A stretch of 64,000 bases of DNA from Halorarum halophilum (GTDB lineage: Archaea > Halobacteriota > Halobacteria > Halobacteriales > Haloferacaceae), in contig NZ_CP058529.1 of the NCBI RefSeq assembly GCF_013401515.1, forward strand, positions 2,232,001 to 2,296,000. Reading direction: 5' to 3'. This document shows positions 26,096 through 32,980 of this stretch, one piece after another. A model generated the notes under the pieces. The model ran no database searches. It saw only the letters and a list, made by a program, of their open reading frames with translations, and was not told where the DNA came from. Position 1 is the stretch's first letter. Each line of letters starts with the position of its first letter. A program made the position numbers and the translations under genes.

Positions 26096-27184
26096 ATGAT
26101 GGACCAGGGGGGGAGGTACGGCGCCGGAGTCTCGCTCCTGGCCGTCCCGACGGTCGGTCTGGTCGGCGCCGCCACCGCGCTCCTGTTCCGCGACTCCACT
26201 ACCCTCCTCGACTTCGCGTTCGGCTGGATCGCCCCCGTCCTCCTGCTGGGGGTCCTCGCCTACACGGTCGCCTGGACGAGGGACCAGCCCATCACGGGCG
26301 ACGACGTCCTCGTCCTCGGCCTGTGGTTCGCCGGCGGGGCGGTGCTCTTCGGGTTGGCCGCGCTCGCCACCTACTACTTCCAGATCGTGAAGGGCGGCGT
26401 GATCGTCGACTACCAGTTCGGCCTGATCAACTGGTCGATCGGCGGCGGGGCGATCGGCCTGCTCGTGGGGAACTACGACGTACACCAGCACCTCACCCGA
26501 CGCAAACTCGATCGGGCGCGCCAGCAGGCCTCGATCCTCAACCGCGTCCTCCGCCACGACATCCGCAACGACCTGAACGTCGTCTTCGGCTACCTCGATC
26601 GGATCGAAGCCGCGTCGACCGAGGAGCGGGAGGCGCTCGCGGTGGTTCGCGACCGCGCGGAACACCTCCACGACGTGTCCGAGCGGGCACGCATGATCGA
26701 GGAGGCGATCCGGACTGAACAACTGACGACCGTCGACGTCGCGGCCGCGGTCAGGAGCCACGTCGAGGGCCTCGAAAGCGACCACCCGGACGCGGAGATC
26801 GACCTCACGGGGCCGGAGCGGGCGTGCGTCCGGGCGATCGAGGGGATCGTCCCGGCGCTGTGGGAGCCGCTCGAGAACGCCGTCGTCCACAGCGACCGCC
26901 CCTCGCCGCGCGTCGACGTGGAGATCAGCCGGTCGGACGACCGCGCCGACGGGCAGGTGGTGATCACGATCGCGGACGCCGGGCCGGGGTTCCCGGAGCT
27001 GGAGGAGGTCGTGTTCGGCGACGACGCGGAGTCGCAGCTCGGTCACAGCCGGGGGACCGGCCTCTGGCTGCTCAAGATGACGGTCGAGGAGTCGGGCGGT
27101 CACACGTCCGTCTCCGACGCGGGCGGGGACGGGACGCTCGTCACGGTCCGGCTCCCCGCGGCCGCGAACCCGGCAGAGTCGTGA
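26096..27184 (+). CDS. membrane histidine kinase
   Basis: A 362-residue sensor kinase. The N-terminal about 125 residues form four or five membrane helices with little extracellular loop, so the signal may be sensed in the membrane. The dimerisation/phosphorylation helix holds NRVLRHDIRNDLNVVFGYLD, with the phosphorylated His near residue 155. The ATPase domain shows the N box EPLENAVVHS (near 260), the G1 region IADAGPGFP (near 291) and GTGLWLLKMTVEESGG (near 320-335). No receiver domain or response regulator is adjacent, the usual orphan arrangement in haloarchaea. A clear TATA box precedes it. Confidence 0.92.
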   Translation: MMDQGGRYGAGVSLLAVPTVGLVGAATALLFRDSTTLLDFAFGWIAPVLLLGVLAYTVAWTRDQPITGDDVLVLGLWFAGGAVLFGLAALATYYFQIVKGGVIVDYQFGLINWSIGGGAIGLLVGNYDVHQHLTRRKLDRARQQASILNRVLRHDIRNDLNVVFGYLDRIEAASTEEREALAVVRDRAEHLHDVSERARMIEEAIRTEQLTTVDVAAAVRSHVEGLESDHPDAEIDLTGPERACVRAIEGIVPALWEPLENAVVHSDRPSPRVDVEISRSDDRADGQVVITIADAGPGFPELEEVVFGDDAESQLGHSRGTGLWLLKMTVEESGGHTSVSDAGGDGTLVTVRLPAAANPAES

Positions 27185-27229
27185 CGCGACGTCGAACACA
27201 TCCGGACCCCGACCGGGGGAACCGACGGC

Positions 27230-28525
27230 TTACGTCGCGGCGTCGATGGCGGCGTCCAGGTCGGCGATGATGTCGGCCGGGTCCTCGATCCCCACGGAGA
27301 TGCGGACGAGGTCGTCGGTCACGCCGGATGCCTCCTTCTCCTCGGCCGAGAGCTGCTGGTGGGTGGTGCTGGCCGGGTGGATGATGAGCGTCTTGGCGTC
27401 GCCGACGTTGGCGAGCAAGCTCGCGAGCTCCGTCGACTCGACCGTCGTCCGGGCGGCGTTGTACCCCCCTTCCAGCCCGAAGGTGATCATGCCGCCGTAG
27501 CCGCCGTCGAGGTACTCGCTGGCGGTGTCGTGGGTCGGGTGTGACTCGAGCCCCGGGTAGTTCACCCACGAGACGTCCGCGTGGTCCTCGAGGTACTCGG
27601 CGACGGCCATCGCGTTCTCGCAGTGGCGGTCCATCCGCAGCGGGAGCGTCTCCAGCCCCTGGAGGGTCTGCCAGGCGTCGAAGGGGGCCTGCTGGTTACC
27701 CAGGTCGCGCAGGCCGCGGGCGATGGCAGCGTAGGTGAACGCCGCCTCGCCGAACGTCTCCGCGAAGTTGACGCCGTGGTACGCCGGGTTGTCCTCGGCG
27801 AGTTCGGGGTACTTCTCCGCGTGGTCGGCCCACGGGAACGTGCCGCCGTCGACGACGACCCCGCCGACGGTCGTCCCGGAGCCGTGGAGCCACTTCGTCG
27901 TCGAGTTCCACACGAGGTCGGCGCCGTGCTCGATGGGCCGGCAGAGGTGGGGCGTCGCGAACGTGTTGTCCACGAACAGGGGGACGCCGTGGTCGTGGGC
28001 GATGTCCGCGACCCGCTCGATGTCCGGCGTGTCGAGCGCCGGGTTCCCGATGGTCTCGAGGTGGACGTAGGCGGTGTCGTCGTCGATCGCCTCCTCGTAG
28101 GCGTCGTAGTCCAGCGTGTCGACGAACCGGGTGGTGATGCCGCGGCGCTCGACGGTGTGGGTGAAGTAGGTGTACGTGCCGCCGTACAGCGACGAGGCGG
28201 TGACGATGTTGTCGCCCGCCTCCGCGAGCAGGAAGGTGGTGAGGTCGAGCGACGCCATCCCCGAGGCGGTGACGGCGGCGCCGACGCCGCCCTCGAGGGT
28301 GGCGAGGCGCTCCTGGAGCGTCTCCAGGGTCGGGTTCATCAGCCGGGAGTAGATGTACCCCGGCTCCTCGAGGGCGAACTGTGCGGCCGCGTCGTCGGCG
28401 TCCTCGAAGACGTACGACGTGGTCTGGTACAGCGGCGGCGCCCGCGCCCCGGTCGCGGGGTCGGGCTCCTGGCCGGCGTGAAGCGAGTCGGTGGCGCGCG
28501 AGCGGTCGTCGGAATCGTCGCTCAT
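27230..28525 (-). CDS. metY: O-acetylhomoserine aminocarboxypropyltransferase/cysteine synthase
   Basis: A 431-residue PLP enzyme of the Cys/Met metabolism family that makes homocysteine from O-acetylhomoserine and sulfide. It starts DSLHAGQEPDPATGARAPPL followed by YQTTSYVF, the MetY opening. It has YSRLMNPTLETLQERLATLEGG cut only by its own substrate loop, SLYGGTYTYF for PLP phosphate, DNTFATPHLCRPIEHGAD and the Schiff-base Lys in NSTTKWLHGSGTT (near residue 208). Length and the long HGV..AEKYPEL insertion match MetY rather than MetB/MetC. Elsewhere in haloarchaea it often precedes metX, but the upstream neighbour here is only the divergent spacer, so metX must be elsewhere. Confidence 0.92.
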   Translation of the reverse strand: MSDDSDDRSRATDSLHAGQEPDPATGARAPPLYQTTSYVFEDADDAAAQFALEEPGYIYSRLMNPTLETLQERLATLEGGVGAAVTASGMASLDLTTFLLAEAGDNIVTASSLYGGTYTYFTHTVERRGITTRFVDTLDYDAYEEAIDDDTAYVHLETIGNPALDTPDIERVADIAHDHGVPLFVDNTFATPHLCRPIEHGADLVWNSTTKWLHGSGTTVGGVVVDGGTFPWADHAEKYPELAEDNPAYHGVNFAETFGEAAFTYAAIARGLRDLGNQQAPFDAWQTLQGLETLPLRMDRHCENAMAVAEYLEDHADVSWVNYPGLESHPTHDTASEYLDGGYGGMITFGLEGGYNAARTTVESTELASLLANVGDAKTLIIHPASTTHQQLSAEEKEASGVTDDLVRISVGIEDPADIIADLDAAIDAAT

Positions 28526-28669
28526 ACGGGGCCATACGGCTCCCCTCGTATTAGAGCGGGCGTGTCGGGTGAGCGTTGCCGCCGTCGGTGACGCCGTGGC
28601 ACATCGATGACACCGAGGTTGACCGCGGTAAACGACCTCCCTCGCCGGATACCGACGATCCGTCGCCGA

Positions 28670-29224
28670 TCACACGATCCTCGCGAAGTACTTCGGGAGC
28701 CGTTTCCGCAGGACGGCGTACGGGATCGCGACCGCGATCACGCCCACGGCGAGCCACCGCGGCGGGCCCGTCAGCAGGAGCGCGACCGGCGCCGCGAACA
28801 GGACCGTGAGCGCGAGGTCCTCGGGCGCACCGTCGTACCGGACGACGTACCGCGCGGCGAGCCACCGGCCGCGGGCGTGGTCGTACACCGCGTTCGGGTT
28901 GGTCCGCTCCCAGGGCCGGAGTTCCTCGCCGGCGCCGAGCACGTCGCTCGCACTGTGGACCGCCGCGGCGACAACGGCGAGTGCCGCGCCGACGGAGAGC
29001 GCGGACGGGGCGAGGAGCGCAGCGACGCCCGCGAGGACTGCGACCGGCCAGAGGAGCACCGGGAAGTGGAGCGTTCGCCGGTGCTGGCCGACCAGCAGGT
29101 CGAGGTCCGGCGCCGTGCCGCCGAGGACCGCGCCGACGACCGCGGCGGTCGAGAACTCGGGAGCGACGAGGGCGACCGGGAGCGCGAGCGCGAGGCTGAC
29201 CGCGACGTGCGTGGGCGCCATCAT
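28670..29224 (-). CDS. membrane-bound metal-dependent hydrolase-like (YdjM/DUF457 superfamily)
   Basis: A 184-residue membrane protein. The N-terminus MMAPTHVAVSLALALPVALV has a His before helix 1. It is followed by GGTAPDLDLLVGQHRRTLHF, which matches the G-x-x-x-PD-x-D and H-R-x2-H pattern of the YdjM/DUF457 family. A further conserved-looking stretch is SASDVLGAGEELRPWERTNPNAV. About four or five helices. The first ATG overlaps the methyltransferase stop by four bases (ATGA), so it is the last gene of that unit. The enzymatic role is unproven across the family. Confidence 0.75.
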   Translation of the reverse strand: MMAPTHVAVSLALALPVALVAPEFSTAAVVGAVLGGTAPDLDLLVGQHRRTLHFPVLLWPVAVLAGVAALLAPSALSVGAALAVVAAAVHSASDVLGAGEELRPWERTNPNAVYDHARGRWLAARYVVRYDGAPEDLALTVLFAAPVALLLTGPPRWLAVGVIAVAIPYAVLRKRLPKYFARIV

Positions 29225-30066
29225 GGGGCGCGGTAGAGGAGGTCGTACCCGTGGGCGACGTAGCTCAACTCGCCCGCCGCGAGCTGCTCCCGACGCGTCT
29301 CGACCCACCCCTCCGCGTCGACATCGGCGTCCGCGAGCGCGTCCGCGACGAACCCGAGAATGCACTCCAGGAAGTACGCCTCGTCCGCCGGATACGACCC
29401 ATCGTGCGGGCGGACGATCCAGTCGGAGGCGCCGACTGCCAGGAGGTCCCCGTCGGCGCGTCGGAGCAAGTCGAGCAGGTGCCTGCCCGCCCGGCTGTCG
29501 CGACCCGGCCGATCGTCGATGGAACGGTGGTACGCACGCTCGACGGCGTCGTCGTCGGGGTGGTCCGGCTGGAAGATAGTGCCGCCGTCGAACGTGATGG
29601 GGAAGTACGCGAGGCCGCCCGGGGCGAGCGCCGCCTCGAAGGCGTCGACAGCCTCCGGGAGCGACACGAGGTCCACGAACGCCTGCGCGACGACGAGGTC
29701 GGCGTCCGCTGTCCGGGCCGCCTCGAGCGCGTCCCCCCGCTCGAAGGCGACCTCCAGGTCGGCGACACGAAAGCCCGACTCGGTCGGGTCGGGGTCGTAG
29801 CCCGCCCGTTCGAGCTCCGCCGCGCGGGCCTCGCGGGCGTGCTCGACGAGCTCCGCCGACCGCTCCACGCCGCGATAGCGCCCGGCGTCGACGCCCCAAT
29901 CCAGCAGACGCGGGACGGTGACGCCGGTTCCGGCGCCCGCGTCGAACACCGACGGGGCCGGCGGCAGCGCCGACCGCAGTCGCTCGCGGACGCGCCGGTC
30001 GAACGCCCGCTCGTCGACGGTGCGCTTCGCGTCGAGGTACCTGACCCGGGCGTGCTCGCCCGCCAT
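29221..30066 (-). CDS. class I SAM-dependent methyltransferase
   Basis: A 281-residue soluble methyltransferase. Motif I is VFDAGAGTGVTVPRLLDWG (near residues 38-56), with the acidic end of strand 2 in YRGVERSAELVEHAREAR. A later strand is ADLVVAQAFVDLVS (motif IV region), then ALAPGGLAYFPITFDGGTIF (post-motif region). The acceptor is unknown. ATG 30066 begins one base after the stop of the PTPS-like gene, and its end overlaps the next gene, so the three form a tight unit. In context it may methylate the product of the neighbouring sugar/pterin genes; that is inference. Confidence 0.85.
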   Translation of the reverse strand: MAGEHARVRYLDAKRTVDERAFDRRVRERLRSALPPAPSVFDAGAGTGVTVPRLLDWGVDAGRYRGVERSAELVEHAREARAAELERAGYDPDPTESGFRVADLEVAFERGDALEAARTADADLVVAQAFVDLVSLPEAVDAFEAALAPGGLAYFPITFDGGTIFQPDHPDDDAVERAYHRSIDDRPGRDSRAGRHLLDLLRRADGDLLAVGASDWIVRPHDGSYPADEAYFLECILGFVADALADADVDAEGWVETRREQLAAGELSYVAHGYDLLYRAP

Positions 30067-30067
30067 C

Positions 30068-30442
30068 TCAGAGCCGACGCTCGTGGCTGGCCCACGCGAC
30101 GTCGTCCTCCCACATCCGCGTCGTGAGCCGCTCGGGCGCGGGGGCGTCGAGGCGACTCGCAACCCGGTCGCCGAAGACACGGGCGAACCGCTCGACGCTC
30201 GGGTTCCCCTCGAACTCCGGGAGGTCGTTCAACAGCGCGTCGCGGTAGCGCGATTCGAGGTCGTCGAGCACCGCGTCGACGGCGTCGATGTCGACCAGGT
30301 AGCCGTACTCGTCGAGTTCCGGGCCGGCGAAGCGCACCTCGGCCTCGTAGTGGTGACTGTGGACCGCTCCCTCCGGTCCCGGGTCCGGCACCGTCAGGAA
30401 GTGCTGGGCGACGAAGTCGCGGGAGACGGAGAGTTCGTACAC
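30068..30442 (-). CDS. 6-pyruvoyl-tetrahydropterin synthase/QueD-like protein with altered active site
   Basis: A 124-residue T-fold protein of the PTPS/QueD family. Zinc ligands are kept: His in RDFVAQHFL (residue 14) and HSH in GAVHSHHYEAEV (28 and 30). The substrate-anchoring Glu is in GNPSVERFARV. The catalytic Cys, normally four residues before the HxH pair, is Glu here (E-G-A-V-H-S-H). The usual Asp-His pair (LDH-x2-LN) is replaced in SRYRDALLNDL. A Glu in place of Cys recalls PTPS-III-type enzymes, which make 6-hydroxymethyl-dihydropterin. So this is probably not queuosine/archaeosine QueD. It is one base from the methyltransferase gene. Confidence 0.85.
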   Translation of the reverse strand: MYELSVSRDFVAQHFLTVPDPGPEGAVHSHHYEAEVRFAGPELDEYGYLVDIDAVDAVLDDLESRYRDALLNDLPEFEGNPSVERFARVFGDRVASRLDAPAPERLTTRMWEDDVAWASHERRL

Positions 30443-30524
30443 ACCCGATTCACGGCCGCGATTGGTATTAACAATCAGGGTGGGGTTGGTGCGGGGACGG
30501 GGGCGTCTCTGCTCGCGTCGACGC

Positions 30525-30899
30525 TTACGAGAGGTGGGCGGTGACGTCAGTCGAGGAGATCATCCCGACGTAGTCGTCGTCGACGACCGGGAGGTGTTTG
30601 ATGCCGTAGGTGGCCATCATCGCGGCGGCCTCCTCCATGTAGAGTTCCGGCGCGGCGGTCTCGACGTCCGTGGTCATCACGTCGGAGACCTGCAGTTCCG
30701 AGGTGTCCCGGCCGTCGGCGACGGCGTCGAGCACGTCGGTACTGCTGATGATCGAGCGCGGCGAGGTGAGGACGATCAGCGCGCTGATCTCCTTCTCGCG
30801 CATCCGCTGGGCTGCCTCCATTACCGAAGCGTCCTTCGAGATCGTCTCCAGGGGAGTGGACATCACGTCCTCGACGGTCGTTCTGTTGTTGGTGCTCAT
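30525..30899 (-). CDS. CBS-domain protein
   Basis: A 124-residue protein made of two CBS motifs, which together form one adenosyl-ligand-binding Bateman module. Repeat one is VEDVMSTPLETISKDASVME to IISSTDVLDAV. Repeat two is VSDVMTTDVETAAPELYMEE to GMISSTDVTAHL. Stand-alone CBS pairs usually sense AMP, ATP, NAD or SAM and regulate a partner. No partner domain is fused. It lies 82 bases upstream of the PTPS-like gene on the same strand, so it may be co-transcribed with it. Confidence 0.88.
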   Translation of the reverse strand: MSTNNRTTVEDVMSTPLETISKDASVMEAAQRMREKEISALIVLTSPRSIISSTDVLDAVADGRDTSELQVSDVMTTDVETAAPELYMEEAAAMMATYGIKHLPVVDDDYVGMISSTDVTAHLS

Positions 30900-31040
30900 A
30901 CACTCACTAGGGACGCGGAGGGTATGGAGTTTCCCCCGGAAAGCCGGGGAAGCTGGTACGATCGGGCATCCCGACGAGTCGCCTGCCCCGGAACCGAACG
31001 AGGAATCCGAGCACTCGTGGGTAATCCAACTCGGGGCGGC

Positions 31041-32075
31041 TCAGTCGTACGTCAACAGCACCTGGAGCGGCGAGCCGTCGGATTGGTCCGCCAGCAGTTC
31101 GTACGCGGTCGGCGCGTCCGCGAAGGGAACGCGGTGGGTGACGACCTCCTCGACCGGGACCCCCTCGAGGACGTCGAGCGCGCGGTCGAGGCGCCGGTCG
31201 GACGTCCAGCGCCCGCGCAGTTCCGGCGCGATGGTGCTCACCTGGCTCGACTGCAGGTCGATCCGGCTCCGGTGGAACCGCCCGCCGAGGTTCAGGTCGG
31301 TCCGCTTCGTCCCGTACCACGACCCGACGACGACGCGACCGTCGTAGCCGACGGCGTCGATCGCGTCGTCCAGCGCGGCCGGTTCGCCCGAGATCTCGAC
31401 CGCGAGGTCCATCCCCTCATTCTCGTCGGCGGCCCGCCGATCGCCGAGTTCGCCGACCTCGTCGGGGTGCAGCGTCGTGTCGGCGCCCAGGCGCTCGGCG
31501 ACCGCCCGCCGGTCCGCGAGCGGGTCGACGACCGCCAGTTCCGCGAGCGGGAACTCGGCGAGCAACGTCGTCGTGAACAGCCCCACGACGCCGGCGCCGT
31601 GGACGACCGCGCGCTCGCCGACGCGAGGCGCGGCGTCGAGCACGAGCGACGTCGCCGTCTCGGCCGTCGGGAGCAGCGTGGCCGCCTCGGCCGAGAGCGA
31701 CGCCGGGACGGGGACCAGCGCGTCCGGGCTGGCGAGGAAGTGGCTCTCGTGGGGGTTGAACGCGAAGACCGTCCGCCCCTCCCACGCCTCGTCGACGTCG
31801 TCGCCGCGGTCCGTCACCGTCCCGACGGCCGCGTAGCCGTACGCCAGCGGGTACGAGAACTCCTCGGCACCGTCCTCGAACGCCGCGAGCGTCGGCCCGA
31901 CCGACAGCTCCTCGGGCACGTCGCCCCGGTAGACGAGCAGTTCCGTGCCGGCGCTGATCGCCGAGACCCGCGTCTCGACCAGGACCTCCTCCGGACCCGG
32001 CTCCGGGATCGACCGTTCCCTGAGCGACACCTCCCCGGGCGAGTCGAAGAACAGCGTCCGCGCCCGGTCGCCCAT
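31041..32075 (-). CDS. MDR-family (zinc-type) dehydrogenase lacking the catalytic zinc Cys
   Basis: A 344-residue medium-chain dehydrogenase. After an N-terminal GroES-like domain (PGPEEVLVETRVSAISAGTE), the segment VFAFNPHESHFLASPDALVP precedes the Rossmann domain, with AVVHGAGVVGLFTTTLLAE as the NAD(P) loop and VVDPLADRRA after it. In classical zinc enzymes the Cys of 'SGICGTD' binds zinc; here the residues are SAISAGTE, so that ligand is missing. This subtype resembles BchC-like dehydrogenases, which act on side chains of larger molecules. ATG 32075 is chosen over an upstream start. It follows the phosphatidyltransferase gene on the same strand. Confidence 0.85.
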   Translation of the reverse strand: MGDRARTLFFDSPGEVSLRERSIPEPGPEEVLVETRVSAISAGTELLVYRGDVPEELSVGPTLAAFEDGAEEFSYPLAYGYAAVGTVTDRGDDVDEAWEGRTVFAFNPHESHFLASPDALVPVPASLSAEAATLLPTAETATSLVLDAAPRVGERAVVHGAGVVGLFTTTLLAEFPLAELAVVDPLADRRAVAERLGADTTLHPDEVGELGDRRAADENEGMDLAVEISGEPAALDDAIDAVGYDGRVVVGSWYGTKRTDLNLGGRFHRSRIDLQSSQVSTIAPELRGRWTSDRRLDRALDVLEGVPVEEVVTHRVPFADAPTAYELLADQSDGSPLQVLLTYD

Positions 32076-32076
32076 C

Positions 32077-32175
32077 TCAGTCGTCCCCCCCGACGGCACC
32101 TCGGACGGCGAGCCGTCGGTCGTCGTCCGGTCCGACGAGCGTGATCTGGACGGTCATGGCGAGACGTTCGGTCAT
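32077..32175 (-). CDS. possible 32-residue small protein
   Basis: ATG at 32175 opens a short frame reading MTERLAMTVQITLVGPDDD then RRLAVRGAVGGDD, with a stop one base before the dehydrogenase start. It fills the only gap between the phosphatidyltransferase and dehydrogenase genes, and the spacing resembles an operon gene. It could be a beta-hairpin peptide. Nothing else supports it, and it may equally be leader sequence. Confidence 0.25.
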   Translation of the reverse strand: MTERLAMTVQITLVGPDDDRRLAVRGAVGGDD

Positions 32176-32194
32176 GGAGTGGTCACCGCGGTCG

Positions 32195-32980
32195 TTATTG
32201 GGCGTTTCGCCCGTCGAGCCGGCCGGACACGACGAGGTAGTCCCTGAGGAACACGAGAAGCGACGGGAGCAGGGCGACGGCCGCCGCGACCCGGAGGACT
32301 CCCGCCGGGAGCACCGGCGCCAGGGCCACGGTGATGAAGACCATCTGGAACGCGGCGAGCGGGCGGCGCACCCTGCTCTCCGGCAGCGCGAACACGGGGT
32401 GGCCGCGGCGTCGACGCCACGCAACGCCGGCCTTGAACACGTAGCGGGCGGCCGACAGCGAGAGGTACCAGACGGGCAGGCGCCCCCACACGACCGCCAC
32501 CAGCGGCGCGACGACGAACCCCAGCGTGTCGAAGGCGAGGTCGAGTCTCGTGCCCAACTCGGTCGTCCGGCCGAGTTCTCGGGCGACGACGCCGTCGAAC
32601 CAGTCGAGGGCGGCACCGGCGCCGTAACTCGCCGCGGGGACCCACAGCAGCGGCTCGTGGGGCGGGACGACCACGAAGCCGGCGACGACGGCGTACAGTC
32701 CGCCCCGCGTCAGCGTCACGACGTTGGCGACGCCGAGCGACCGGCGGACCCGGTCGCCGGCGCGTTCGACGCGGCCCGCGTCGAGGTGCGTCCAGAGGTA
32801 GCCGAGTTCGAAGCCGACCACCATCCCCGACACCGTCGTCCACCGCAGCGCGGTCCCCATCGTCAGGTACCGCCCGGCCAGGTGCAGTCCGACGAGCAAC
32901 CCGATCGCCCCGACCAGCGCGGCGAGCGCGACCTCGACGCGGCACCGCCTGCCGATCGAGAGGCCGGTCGCTTCGCTCAC
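32195..32980 (-). CDS. CDP-alcohol phosphatidyltransferase family protein
   Basis: A 261-residue membrane enzyme with six or so helices. The family motif D-x2-D-G-x2-A-R-x8-G-x3-D-x3-D is complete in DWFDGVVAREL followed by GTRLDLAFD (near residues 125-150), so the Mg-binding catalytic site should be active. It transfers a phospho-alcohol from a CDP-activated lipid or polar group to an acceptor alcohol, as in archaetidyl-inositol or -glycerol synthesis. The start is GTG at 32980, overlapping the stop of the fused oxidoreductase gene by four bases (GTGA), which implies coupled translation. The acceptor is unknown and may be the product of the linked oxidoreductases and glycosyltransferase. Confidence 0.88.
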   Translation of the reverse strand: MSEATGLSIGRRCRVEVALAALVGAIGLLVGLHLAGRYLTMGTALRWTTVSGMVVGFELGYLWTHLDAGRVERAGDRVRRSLGVANVVTLTRGGLYAVVAGFVVVPPHEPLLWVPAASYGAGAALDWFDGVVARELGRTTELGTRLDLAFDTLGFVVAPLVAVVWGRLPVWYLSLSAARYVFKAGVAWRRRRGHPVFALPESRVRRPLAAFQMVFITVALAPVLPAGVLRVAAAVALLPSLLVFLRDYLVVSGRLDGRNAQ

